A DNA stretch of 64,000 bases from Gonocerus acuteangulatus (taxonomy: Eukaryota > Arthropoda > Insecta > Hemiptera > Coreidae). Under the pieces are notes generated by a model. That model was not told where the DNA came from. It was given only the letters and a program-made list of their open reading frames with translations, and made no database searches. How positions within the stretch are numbered: position 1 is the stretch's first letter; each line of letters begins with the position of its first letter. This document shows, one piece after another, positions 33,755 through 44,992 of the stretch. The position numbers and the translations under genes are program-made. The stretch is taken from positions 111,430,467 to 111,494,466 of the forward strand of contig OX328125.1 in NCBI GenBank assembly GCA_946811695.1, written 5' to 3'.

Positions 33755-34907
33755 AATAAGGGAGTATATGAGCATTATTCAAATAGTTCGATAAGAATAG
33801 GGAGTATATGAGCATTATTCAAATAGTTCGATACGAATAGGGAGCATATGAGCATTATTCAAATAGTTCTATACGAATAGGGAGCATATGAGCATTATTC
33901 AAATAGTTCGATACGAATAGGGAGCATATGAGCATTATTCAAATAGTTCGATACGATAAGGGCGCATATGAGCATTATTCAAATAGTTCGATACGATAAG
34001 GGAGCATATGAGCATTATTCAAATAGTTCGATACGAATAGGGAGCATATGAGCATTAATCAAATAGTTCGATACGATAAGGGAGCATATGAGCATTATTC
34101 AAATAGTTCGATACGAATAGGGAGCATATGAGCATTATTCAAATAGTTCGATACGAATAGGGAGCATATGAGCATTATTCAAATAGTTCGATACGATAAG
34201 GGAGCATATGAGCATTATTCAAATAGTTCGATACGAATAGGGAGCATATGAGCATTATTCAAATAGTTCGATACGAATAGGGAGCATATGAGCATTATTC
34301 AAATAGTTCGATACGAATAGGGAGCATATGAACATTATTCAAATAGTTCGATACGATAAGGGAGCATATGAGCATTATTCAAATAGTTCGATACGATAAG
34401 GGAGCATATGAGCATTATTCAAATAGTTCGATACGAATAGGGAGCATATGAGCATTATTCAAATAGATCGATACGAATAGGGAGCATATGAGCATTATTC
34501 AAATAGATCGATACGAATAGGGAGCATATGAGCATTATTAAAATAGTTCGATACGAGAAGGGAGCATATGAGCATTATTCAAATAGTTCGATACGAATAG
34601 GGAGCATATGAGCATTATTCAAATAGATCGATACGAATAGGGAGCATATGAGCATTATTCAAATAGATCGATACGAATAGGGAGCATATGAGCATTATTA
34701 AAATAGTTCGATACGAGAAGGGAGCATATGAGCATTATTCAAATAGTTCGATACGAATAGGGAGCATATGAGCATTATTCAAATAGTTCGATACGATAAG
34801 GGAGCATATGAGCATTATTCAAATAGTTCGATACGAGAAGGGAGCATATGAGCATTATTCAAATAGTTCGATACGATAAGGGAGCATATGAGCATTATTC
34901 AAATAGT
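33755..34907. repeat. 40-bp minisatellite, about 28 units
   Basis: Unit GGGAGCATATGAGCATTATT then CAAATAGTTCGATACG, followed by one of three 4-5 base variants (AATA, ATAA, AGAA) before the next G. The variants make a readable pattern along the array. Highly homogeneous. Confidence 0.97.
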
Positions 34908-35267
34908 TTTAACCTTATTGCCCCTTGGCGATATAATTGAGGCCGCCAAATTTTTTAAATTGTTTTCTTCTTGGAATGACTAATGGAATAAAGAGGAAAT
35001 TAATGCTACCAAAATTAAATTCTGAATTTCAAAATTTAATGTCAAAATTATTAATTTTATAGACACAAAATCATTACCGTCCGCTGTCCCTCAACACATT
35101 TTTGACACTTTACTATTTTTTTTTTGGTGGGGGGGGGGGGAAGGCTATTATATTTTTTTCTCACGTGTTGTTTCATTTTAAAATAATAATATTTAAGGTG
35201 AATTCATGTAAATTTAAATAAATAAATAAAAAAAAATCTAACTTCGTAATAGTGCTTTTAAAGTTGT
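34908..35267. other. Spacer between minisatellites
   Basis: AT-rich spacer with a TTTTGGTGGGGGGGGG tract near 35122-35142. It already contains single CATTACCGTCCGC motifs that seed the following array. Confidence 0.6.
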
Positions 35268-35701
35268 CCCTCAGTTTTGACATCATTACCGTCCGCCTTT
35301 TTTGAATTAACGAGAAAACCCATCAGGATGGAGCAAGTTGTCCCTCAGTGTTGACATCATTACCGTCCGCCTTTTTGAATTAACGAGAAAACCTATCAGG
35401 ATGGAGCAAGTTGTCCCTCAGTGTTGACATCATTACCGTCCGCCTTTTTGAATTAACGAGAAAACCTATCAGGATGGAGCAAGTTGTCCCTCAGTGTTGA
35501 CATCATTACCGTCCGCCTTTTTGAATTAACGAGAAAACCTATCAGGATGGAGCAAGTTGTCCCTCAGTGTTGACATCATTACCGTCCGCCTTTTTGAATT
35601 AACGAGAAAACCTATCAGGATGGGGCAAGTTGTCCCTCAGTGTTGACATCATTACCGTCCGCCTTTTTGAATTAACGAGAAAACCTATCAGGATGGAGCA
35701 A
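35268..35701. repeat. 73-bp minisatellite, 6 units
   Basis: Unit TTGTCCCTCAGTGTTGACAT, CATTACCGTCCGCCTTTTTG, AATTAACGAGAAAACCTATC, AGGATGGAGCAAG. GTCCGCC recurs at 35291, 35365, 35438 and onward. Nearly identical units. Confidence 0.96.
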
Positions 35702-35861
35702 GGTGTTTCCAAATAGATGTTGGAGCAGCTCTCTCAAACTGATTTTTGTTGTCCAGAAGGTAGTATTTGTGAATAAAAATTTATTTACAAAAATAATCAG
35801 AAAATAAATTATGTATTTGTGCGTATTGTAGGATATCGAAGATAGTATAAGGAAGAATATT

Positions 35862-37150
35862 CAAGAGGTATTAGGAATGATATTGAAGGTGGTATTAGGA
35901 AGGATATTGAAGGTGGTATTAGGAATGATATTGAAGGTGGTATTAGGAATGATATTGAAGGTGGTATTAGGAATGATATTGAAGGTGGTATTAGGAAGGA
36001 TATTGAAGGTGGTATTAGGAATGATATTGAAGGTGGTATTAGGAATGATATTGAAGGTGGTATTAGGAAGGATATTGAAGGTGGTATTAGGAATGATATT
36101 GAAGGTGGTATTAGGAAGGATATAGAAGGTGGTATTAGGAATGATATTGAAGGTGGTATTAGGAAGGATATTGAAGGTGGTATTAGGAATGATATTGAAG
36201 GTGGTATTAGGAAGGATATTGAAGGTGGTATTAGGAAGGATATTGAAGGTGGTATTAGGAATGATATTGAAGGTGGTATTAGGAAGGATATAGAAGGTGG
36301 TATTAGGAATGATATTGAAGGTGGTATTAGGAAGGATATTGAAGGTGGTATTAGGAATGATATTGAAGGTGGTATTAGGAAGGATATTGAAGGTGGTATT
36401 AGGAATGATATTGAAAGTGGTATTAGGAAGGATATTGAAGGTGGTATTAGGAATGATATTGAAGGTGGTATTAGGAAGGATATTGAAGGTGGTATTAGGA
36501 ATGATATTGAAGGTGGTATTAGGAATGATATTGAAGGTGGTATTAGGAATGATATTGAAGGTGGTATTAGGAATGATATTGAAGGTGGTATTAGGAAGGA
36601 TATTGAAGGTGGTATTAGGAATGATATTGAAGGTGGTATTAGGAATGATATTGAAGGTGGTATTAGGAATGATATTGAAGGTGGTATTAGGAATGATATT
36701 GAAGGTGGTATTAGGAAGGATATTGAAGGTGGTATTAGGAATGATATTGAAGGTGGTATTAGGAAGGATATTGAAGGTGGTATTAGGAATGATATTGAAG
36801 GTGGTATTAGGAAGGATATTGAAGGTGGTATTAGGAATGATATTGAAGGTGGTATTAGGAAGGATATTGAAGGTGGTATTAGGAATGATATTGAAGGTGG
36901 TATTAGGAAGGATATTGAAGGTGGTATTAGGAATGATATTGAAGGTGGTATTAGGAAGGATATTGAAGGTGGTATTAGGAATGATATTGAAGGTGGTATT
37001 AGGAAGGATATAGAAGGTGGTATTAGGAAGGATATTGAAGGTGGTATTAGGAATGATATTGAAGGTGGTATTAGGAAGGATATTGAAGGTGGTATTAGGA
37101 ATGATATTGAAGGTGGTATTAGGAAGGATATAGAAGGTGGTATTAGGATA
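35862..37150. repeat. 24-bp minisatellite, about 53 units, stop-free on both strands
   Basis: Unit GATATTGAAGGTGGTATTAG plus GAAT or GAAG. A few units have GATATAGAAG. Because 24 is a multiple of three and the unit lacks stops in one frame per strand, it gives frames of about 436 codons (minus) and 238 codons (plus). No start context, splice site or flanking unique coding sequence supports translation. Confidence 0.97.
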
Positions 37151-37373
37151 TAAATATTTGATATTCTTCATACGATTAATTTAAATAAATAAATTTAAAA
37201 AAAAAGTTAAATATTTACACCAAGTAAACTATTGTTTTTCTTTTTTCCTGTTTGTTTGTTTGGTTGATTTTACGGAAAACTAATGATTTACAATTTGTAT
37301 GTACCTCAAGTAATCGTATGTAAAGAAAATACCAACTTCAAAGTAAAACAATGCAAGAGATAAATCGTGGTTC

Positions 37374-37617
37374 AAACCTGGGTTCTAGTCTAACCTATTC
37401 AGTTATTCAACTAAAACCTGGGTTCTAGTCTAACCTATTCAGTTATTCAACTAAAGCCTGGGTTCTAGTCTAACCTATTCAGTTATTCAACTAAAACCTG
37501 GGTTCTAGTCTAACCTATTCAGTTATTCAACTAAAACCTGGGTTCTAGTCTAACCTATTCAGTTATTCAACTAAAACCTGGGTTCTAGTCTAACCTATTC
37601 AGTTATTCAACTAAAAC
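37374..37617. repeat. 40-bp minisatellite, 6 units
   Basis: Unit AAACCTGGGTTCTAGTCTAA then CCTATTCAGTTATTCAACTA, almost invariant. Confidence 0.96.
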
Positions 37618-38357
37618 ATATTATGCTAATGAAATGTAGAATAGAAAAACATACATTTAGTTCCATTTTTATTAAATACAAGAGTTAAAAGACACAATAA
37701 TTATTTGAAGAGCATTGCCATCCAATAACATATCACTACCATCCGGGACGCCATTTTTGAAAAGGCCATATTTCGAAAAATAAAGTTGTAGATGTATGAC
37801 CAACTATCGACAAAAATTAACCATCACATAAATGTTCAATTGGTACAAAAAAAGTTGATTAATTTTCAAGTTGATTTCTGTAAAATTTGAGAACCAAAAA
37901 GTAAAATCTATCTGAATAAAGCTCGTAAAGAAAATCTGTTTGAACCAGTTTGGAAATGGACCAGAAATTTCAGGAAGAAGGGGGGGGGGGGTCGGCTTTA
38001 CCGTTCTACCTGCCTGGAGCGTGTATCGGTAATGGGCTTTCAGCTTCCAGCCAAATATTACCAATCACCCGGCAAAATGTCTCTCTTCCGGATTTTTATT
38101 CCTTTTTCCTTCTGCTAACATTTGATTTCAACCTTTAGCTCCAGAAAGCGAATGGTTGATTTCCACTAGTAACGGTGGCTTTTCATCTGAGAAACGGAAC
38201 GGCATCATCTCTATTAATGTCATTAAAGGATTGGAACATAAAGATAAATCGTTCCAAATTATCTATGTAATTAGCAAAAGGACGTTAAAAGAATTAAATT
38301 AAGAAATTTGCGTTTTCTTGAGAATTATTTATACAATATTCATGAGTTTTAGCTTCT

Positions 38358-38358
<1 letters not shown>
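37618..38358. other. Intergenic, no gene recognised
   Basis: Includes a G run near 37980-37990. Open frames on both strands at 37804-38138 overlap one another and have no recognisable domain. Confidence 0.45.

Positions 38359-38438
<80 letters not shown>
38359..38438. repeat. (TA)n microsatellite
   Basis: About 40 TA dinucleotides, the longest such tract in the window. Confidence 0.95.
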
Positions 38439-38439
<1 letters not shown>

Positions 38440-38714
38440 CTATTAAATTTGTTTATTTTATTTGAAGGGCACCGCATCTATGGCGATGAGCCTAATACAG
38501 ATTATAAAATATATACACTTCAGTTACATTATGTTAACATTGTTCCAATTTACCTTTAAACTTAAATAAAATATATATACATAGATATAAAACAGGATGC
38601 TCTTGGAAGTAAATAAAAAGAATATACAAATATGAAACACATTTATAAATAAATAATTCAAAACATTTATAAATTTACAATTCATTTAAAATACATATAT
38701 ACATTTTTGGAAAC

Positions 38715-38885
38715 GGTACTTTTTTTCTCTGATCTGTAAATTAGGAGTGAACATTCCTCATCATTCGAACATCATCATCGGGTGAAAGTAATAACTGTGT
38801 TTTCCTGCCTTATTAAAGTAAGGAAATGCCTAGGAAATCATACATATTGGTTAGGTCTAGATAAACTATATTTTCTCTGCCTAAA
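38715..38885. repeat. Repeat family J, copy 1
   Basis: CATCATCATCGGGTGAAAGT, TTTTCCTGCCTTATTAAAGT and ATCATACATATTGG recur in the same order at 52500-52672, and an outer part recurs at about 63580. Non-coding, class unknown. Confidence 0.7.
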
Positions 38886-39309
38886 TCATTAAATAAACAA
38901 ACAAAAAATAAGTTAGCGTAATTAAATCGGATTTATAGGTTATTAAAATAAACCTTTAAATTGAAAACACAAGGAGTAGAAGGAAGATTATTTAATTTTT
39001 TTTGTATAATAATGAATGAATGAAAGTAAATTTTATTTCATACCCTTACACAAATATTAAACAAAATAATAACTAAACAATTTACATTGGCTTGGACAGT
39101 GTCCATCAGCCTGAGTGCATGTAAGCATTAATTAATTAAACGTTAAAAATAAAAAAAAAATAAAAACTTATATACTCCTTTTTAACAAAAACTTACAAAA
39201 AGAAAAAAAAAAGATATTCAAACAGAGAAAAGAAAATAACAATAAACAAAACAAATTTATAAAAAAAAAAAAAAAAAAAAATGATTAAATAGCGAAAAGA
39301 GCACTAATA

Positions 39310-39560
39310 CGTGGAGACAAAATTATAAAACTTTAAATTAATAATTAAACTGACTAATAAGAAATTGCCTGTATTTGACCTCATTATTTAAATATTTATA
39401 AAGTGTGTCCCAGTTCCTTCCGTCTAGGATTAACTTAACGTCTTCCGGCGTGAGGGGATCCTTGCTGTAATGTAATCTTCTGAACTCCTTCATTACAGGA
39501 GATCTACCAATGAAGTGCAGAGTGTCTTCTTCCTCTTGAAGTTTGCACATAGAGCAGTGA
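39310..39560 (-). pseudogene. LINE C-terminal fragment (R1/Jockey-like)
   Basis: The minus strand reads CKLQEEEDTLHFIGRSPVMK, then EFRRLHYSKDPLTPEDVK and GRNWDTLYKYLNNEVKYR with a stop at 39338. This matches the closing region of LINE proteins: E.E.T..HFI..CP...E.R...; L..R.W..L..Y....RYR..LI..F. The expected second Cys is Ser (GRSP). Confidence 0.6.
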
Positions 39561-39734
39561 GCACTTGTATAATAATAATAAAGCCTTTATTTGTTCCATT
39601 ATAACAAAAAATATTAAGCAAAACAAAATATAACACTATTAAAAAAAACTTTTTCGTTAAATTTTATTACTTCCATAATAATAAATAAGAAAGTAAATGA
39701 ATAAAATACTTTCAGTTTCTTTTAAGGAAGAAAG

Positions 39735-40605
39735 GCCCATCACTGAACCAAGGCCTCTCCTAATTCTATCCATTTGGATCTATCACTGAACCAAGGCCTC
39801 TCCTAATTCTATCCATTTGGATCTATCACTGAACCAAGGCCTCTCCTAATTCTATCCATTTGGATCTATTACTGAACCAAGGCCTCTCCTAATTCTATCC
39901 ATTTGGATCTATCACTGAACCAAGGCCTCTCCTAATTCTATCCATTTGGATCTATCACTGAACCAAGGCCTCTCCTAATTCTATCCATTTGGATCCATCA
40001 CTGAACTAAGGCCTCTCCTAATTCAATCCATTTGGATCTATCCTTGGCCATCAGCTTGTACCAACAGGGACCAGCATGTTTGCTAATGTTGTCTTCCCAT
40101 CATTTGAAAGGTCCATCACTGAACCAAGGCCTCTCCTAATTCTATCCATTTGGATCTATCACTGAACCAAGGCCTCTCCTAATTCTATCCATTTGGATCT
40201 ATCCTTGGCCAGCAGCTTGTACCAACAGGGACCAGCATGTTTGCTAATGTTGTCTTCCCATCTTTTGAAAGGTCCATCACTGAACCAAGGCCTCTCCTAA
40301 TTCTATCCATTTGGATCTATCCTTGGCCAGCAGCTTGTACCAACAGGGACCAGCATGTTTGCTAATGTTGTCTTCCCATCTTTTGAAAGGTCCATCACTG
40401 AACCAAGGCCTCTCCTAATTCTATCCATTTGGATCTATCACTGAACCAAGGCCTCTCCTAATTCTATCCATTTGGATCTATCCTTGGCCAGCAGCTTGTA
40501 CCAACAGGGACCAGCATGTTTGCTAATGTTGTCTTCCCATCTTTTGAAAGGTCCATCACTGAACCAAGGCCTCTCCTAATTCTATCCATTTGGATCTATC
40601 ACTGA
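39735..40605 (-). repeat. Minisatellite derived from an RTE LINE 3' end (43-bp and 118-bp units)
   Basis: On the minus strand the long unit reads WEDNISKHAGPCWYKLAKDR then SKWIELGEALVQ, the typical end of RTE-clade pol (DDI...AG..W...AQDR.KW..LGEA..QQW). The short 43-bp unit (SKWIELGEALVQ part) repeats alone seven times at the + start of the array. Further on, 118-bp long units alternate with 43-bp ones (GTCCATCACT at 40111, 40272, 40390, 40551: spacings 161, 118, 161). The array is thus a higher-order repeat grown from transposon coding sequence. Confidence 0.85.
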
Positions 40606-40689
40606 TATTTTTTTTTATTTTTTTTGTTTGTAATTTATACAAATTTTTTTTGTATAAATTAGTGTTATTTAAATAAAGAAATATAGTGT

Positions 40690-41345
40690 TGATGTGAGGG
40701 CTACCTTCTGCGAGTAATTTGTGGCATGAGTAAATTGTCTTGTCTTCTGCAGTCTGTCAGTATGTGTTTTATCGTCAGGGTAACATTACACAGTGAGCAC
40801 ACGGGTCTTTCCATTAAGCACCAATGTGTTATTAGTGAGTGTCCAATTCTTAGCTTGGTCAGGACTACTTGGCCTCTTCTGCTTATAGACAACTGATTAT
40901 CATGCCAGACTTCGATTGAGTTTTTAATTTCCCTTAATTTGTTGTCTGTCCGTAACCAGTGATTTAGCCAATCTTGTGATATGTGTGTATGTGCTATGTT
41001 ACATAAGTCCTGTGTAGTTAGTTGTCTGTCCGTAACCAGTGATTTAGCCAATCTTGTGATATGTGTGTATGTGCTATGTTACATAAGTCCTGTGTAGTTA
41101 GTTGTCTGATGTCAATGTTTTCTTTAAAGGTAGCCTCTTTAGCTACTTTAGATGTGGTAGGTTGTCTTTATGTCCCGGTATCCAAAGCATTGTAATCTTC
41201 TGTTGTTTTAATCTGTGTAATCTCATGTATATTTGTATGATTATGGGATGGTAGTTGTATATATTTTCCAAAGAGTGTAAAAAACTTGAAATATTTGTCA
41301 AATTATTATCATAACTGTTAGCAAGATAGTGTGTATAAATCTTAT
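40690..41345 (-). pseudogene. I/R1-group LINE fragment: RNase H end and Cys/His tail, with internal duplication
   Basis: The minus strand reads KITMLWIPGHKD (RNase H end), then stops, ...QDWLNHWLRTDNKLREIKNS, RRGQVVLTKLRIGHSLITH and CSLCNVTLTIKHILTDCRRQ. The same order is found in the LINE at 1-2193. An 80-bp segment is duplicated in tandem (GTTGTCTGTCCGTAACCAG at 40941 and 41021). Confidence 0.8.
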
Positions 41346-41705
41346 TTTTGCCACGAATCTCAATATACAGAATTCATATAACAAAAGGACAGACGACCTC
41401 GTTATTCAGCAAACGAGTTATACTAGGGAGATATCTTCCTCAAGGCTAAATTATTAATATGCTTCTATTGATCGTAATCTTTGATTTCTTGTGAAGAAAC
41501 TATCTACCTAACAATCACAACAAATGATACAGAGAATGGTGCTTGTCTTGCAATTGAATTATCAATATGATCTTAACGGCCGTAGTTTTTGTTACCTGCC
41601 AATGAAACACGGAGTGTAAAATTCAGAATATACGACAGATTTTAGAGATTAAAACTAGTACAAAATAGCTTTGTTTTTATAACCTCCCCAAGGTAGTATA
41701 CATTA
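41346..41705. other. Intergenic, no gene recognised
   Basis: AT-rich, without recognisable motif apart from decayed repeat text near 41560-41610 (GGCCGTAGTTTTTGTTACC). Confidence 0.45.
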
Positions 41706-42994
41706 CACTGGCCAACAAAAAAATATTTTTGTAATGTTTCCTTCACTTCATGAGTCAAATCTTACTAATTTTGGGTTGAAAAAAACGAAAATGACAATGA
41801 AAAAATTGTATTAGCTCTAGTTTCTGTGATACACCATGGGTCAAAATATATAGCGTTAACAAATAGAGGCAAATCTGTAAATTTTAAACCATAAGTTTAT
41901 CAACATTATAAATTAATTTGGATTTATTAAATAGTAGTCAAATTTTTTTAAGAGTTGAAAATTAATGTGAGAATACTTGGGAGGTTGGATATTATTACCA
42001 TCATGTGGATTTCATGCCTGCCTCTTGTAGGTAAGTTGTGGATCATCCCTACACACTCACCAACAGTAATCTGCAGTAATCTTTGTTCCATCACAGAAAT
42101 ATCCTGATGTAATCTCTCGCCGTGTTCATCACTCACCGCACCACAACTAGGAGGGAAAAAGTCTTGATGAGAGCGGAGAAAATGAATTTTGAGAGACATG
42201 TTGCATCCAAGTTCATGATATTTTGTAGAAGTATCCTCACCAACTGAACATAGTTATCTTCTCTTTTGTTCCCCAAAAAACCTTTAATAACTCCCTTGAA
42301 CGCATTCCAAGCTTCCTTTTCTTTCCCACCTAAAACTCTGTTAAACGCAGGATCCTTCACAAGCTCCCGAATTTGTGGCCCAACAAAAACACCTTCCTTA
42401 ACTTTTGCATCTCTTAAGAAAGCAATTCTTTCCCACAAATATCTAAAAGCCTCTTTTTCTTTGTTCATGCCTTTGACAAAGTTATTCATCAAACCGAGTT
42501 TTATATGTAGTGGTGGAAGAAATATATCTTTCTGGTCGACGAGAGGCAGGGCAACAACATTTTTTTCACTAGGGCCAAGATTTCTTGCAGGCCACTCTGT
42601 TTGAATGTAATGTGATTTCCTACCCCTACTGGCCCACATAAAAAGCAGCAGTATTTAGTATACCCCAGTTGCATTCCTAAGAGTTTAGCGATGACCTTTA
42701 GATCATCACAGCATATTTGATTGAGTGGAGGAGGGCTTTCATGTTTTCATGAGTCTCTTTCATGTATATAACCTCAAAATAGCTGTACAACGTTTGGTTT
42801 TGTCAGTTAACAGGTGTACCAACATCCAAAAACTAAATTTCTCAACAAAGTGAAAGTTGAGCATTTAAAAAGTGACATGTTACTGTATCTTGAAAACAAG
42901 AGCTAATTGGTCATTTTCGAGGTGATTTTTGAACTCAGGGGGTAATAATTGGGTATTTTTAAGCCCGAAACAAATTCATTGTTGGTCAGTGTTA
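41706..42994 (-). mobile_element. DNA transposon of an unclassified arthropod family, with TIRs
   Basis: Termini CACTGGCCAACAAAA (41706 on) and its inverted match TTGTTGGTCAGTG (to 42991-42994) bound 1.29 kb. The minus strand encodes decayed pieces of one protein: LPPLHIKLGLMNNFVKGMNK, VFVGPQIRELVKD, then MSLKIHFLRSHQDFFPPSCG and AVSDEHGERLHQDISVMEQR. I recognise this as an abundant, poorly characterised protein family repeated in many arthropod genomes. The pairing with TIRs supports a transposase role, but that is inference. At least one frame change lies between 42133 and 42199. Confidence 0.65.
42133..42639 (-). pseudogene. Putative transposase N-terminal/central fragment
   Basis: 168 codons open on the minus strand, rich in charged residues, with WPARNLGPSEKNVVALPLVD and GGKEKEAWNAFKGVIKGFLG. 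It overlaps in another frame with the downstream piece at 41948-42199, which continues the same protein, so a frameshift separates them. The function is not established; see the enclosing transposon. Confidence 0.6.
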
Positions 42995-43136
42995 TTGCTA
43001 TGTAATATTCAAAAGCAAATGGAATGGTATATTTTGAAGATGTGGACCTGTTAAAGTAGTAATTTTACCGAATGATTTATTTAAATAATTGATTCGGCTG
43101 GTTTGAATTATATCCATTGTTAATTTTTTTTTTCTA

Positions 43137-43310
43137 CGGCGCATCGACATCTGGTCCATTAGCACCCGATTATTAATATTTAAATTTTAAAGTTCTATAG
43201 ACTACCACCCTTCCCTAGGCAGGATTCAGCTAGAGCCGGCTTTTCCACGGAATGCTCACGCCTCTATACTCACGGCTACCGGGCCTTCCCTATATCACCA
43301 ATATATATAA
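43137..43310 (-). mobile_element. SINE-B copy, degraded
   Basis: On the minus strand, GGCCCGGTAGCCGTGAGTAT...GGCGTGAGCA matches the head of the SINE at 59789-60008. The tail GGTGCTAATGGACCAGATGT...CGCCGTAGAAAAAA is that of SINE-A. The B box is lost. Confidence 0.6.
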
Positions 43311-43329
43311 CCGTATACGCAAACAGTGG

Positions 43330-43612
43330 CGCCAAACGGCATATCCTGTTTCAAAAAAGACTACAGCCTCTAAATCTTAACCTGGCTCGACTCAGGATTG
43401 GCCATTCAAGACTTACTCACCAGTACTTAATGACAAAACAAGATAAACCACTCTGTGAAATATGTAATACTGAATTGACAATAAAACATATACTTACAGA
43501 CTGCATAAGATGACATGACTTAAACATCCATTATAACATGTGTGAACTTCTCGCTGAAGGTAGCCAGTACATAGACAGTATCATAACATATCTACCAAAT
43601 ACAGGATTATAG
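43330..43612 (+). pseudogene. I/R1-group LINE C-terminal fragment
   Basis: The + strand reads ARLRIGHSRLTHQYLMTKQD then CEICNTELTIKHILTDC, a stop in place of the following codon, and NIHYNMCELLAEG. This closely parallels residues near the C-terminus of the LINE at 1-2193. About 75 residues remain. Confidence 0.8.
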
Positions 43613-43799
43613 GATCTCTTATGAAGAACAAGAAGATTCGTTAATGAAATCACATTTTTATCCCATGGATAAGTGCATTTTCATTATGGCTTAAAGTTAA
43701 AGCTCTAATCATTTTTAAGCCTTCAATATATTTAATTTAAATCGATACATCCTGGATTCATAACAATATATAAACTTATAATCAATTCCTGATCTCTTA

Positions 43800-44913
43800 G
43801 GGTACGTTCATGGTGAGGATTGATTCTGCGATGCTACGATAGCTACTCCGATGAGCGCTGCCCCGATGTAAAACAAACACTTGTATTAAGGTGGGAGTGT
43901 TCATAGTGAGGATCCTTACTTCCGATGCTATTCTCGCACTCGCGCAGTGACCGCGGGGAAGAACAAATATTTTGTTTTCTCCTCGCAGTGAGGAGGGAAG
44001 CCGCGTTGTGGGCCTGACTGTGATTGGTTCCTTCAAAAGGACTCTAGTGCGCAGATCACTTACCCTCTCTCATTACTTCATCTTGTGTGATTATTATTTT
44101 TTGGTTATTTCGTTGTCGAGATGAAAGAAAATTGGATCTTTTTGCGAAGACTACATCCAGTTACTTTTGAAGTATTTATTTAGTTAAGTGATTTATAACA
44201 GTTACTCGTACTCGCTGATAAGCTTACTGATTAGCTTACAGGTTCTTTGCTGGTTATCTTTTACTACTTGACTCGTTATCTACGGTCATAATTCATATTA
44301 GATAATGGCAAGTAATATTTATTAATAAAAAGGTTAATATGATCAAAATCAATTCTCTCAACTATGAAAAAAGTTATTAATCATTAAAGTTGACTGTTTT
44401 GCAGGTTATGAAGGATAACAAACAACGATATTTGTAAACAAACATATTTTATTCCTTTTCTCTCTCTCTCTCTTTTTTGGATTTTTTACATTTATTAAGC
44501 ATTACATGATATGCGTTTCCGCTCGCTACGCTACGCTCCACTCGCTCAAGAAGATATAAGAAAACTCTAGCCAATTATAATAGAATTATATTAATTTAAG
44601 CGACTCTAGTCTATCCAACTCGCTAAAATGAATAGGATTCCATTAATTTTTCCGAGTAAGAAACCAATCCCTTTTTCTTTGTCAGGAATATCGCGAACTA
44701 ATTGTAAAGGCTCATTTTTGCTCACTAACATAAGCAGAGCTTTTTCATAAACAAAAGCTAATTCACTGTTGAAGGTTACTTTACTCCCAGCAAGAACCAA
44801 TGCAATGGTGAGTCAGCATGAACACCCTCCGTCGATGTAGAATACATGGGGGCAGCGCTCATCGGAGTAGCTATCGTAGCATCGTAGAATCAATCCTCAC
44901 CATGAACGTACCC
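43800..44913. mobile_element. PIF/Harbinger-like DNA transposon, about 70-bp TIRs, TTA target duplication
   Basis: Left GGGTACGTTCATGGTGAGG... and right ...CCTCACCATGAACGTACCC pair for about 70 bases with two or three mismatches. TTA flanks both ends (43797-43799 and 44914-44916), the 3-bp duplication typical of PIF/Harbinger. A partial second terminus (GTGTTCATAGTGAGGATCC) lies inside at 43897. A short minus-strand frame at 44606-44800 (ELAFVYEKALLMLVSKNEPL) is not recognised. No DDE transposase was seen. Confidence 0.75.
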
Positions 44914-44992
44914 TTAGGAGACTTAACTCAGTGTGTTTATCCTACAAAATGCCAAACACAATAAATAAATAAATCTTAAACGATTTTAGTGC

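Noticed and set aside
35861..37171. 436-codon minus-strand and 238-codon plus-strand open frames
   Set aside because: Both arise from a stop-free 24-bp tandem unit; no unique flanking coding sequence, splice site or start context.
33755..37617. CRISPR-like regularly spaced repeats
   Set aside because: Head-to-tail tandem units without unique spacers, in a eukaryotic context; these are minisatellites.
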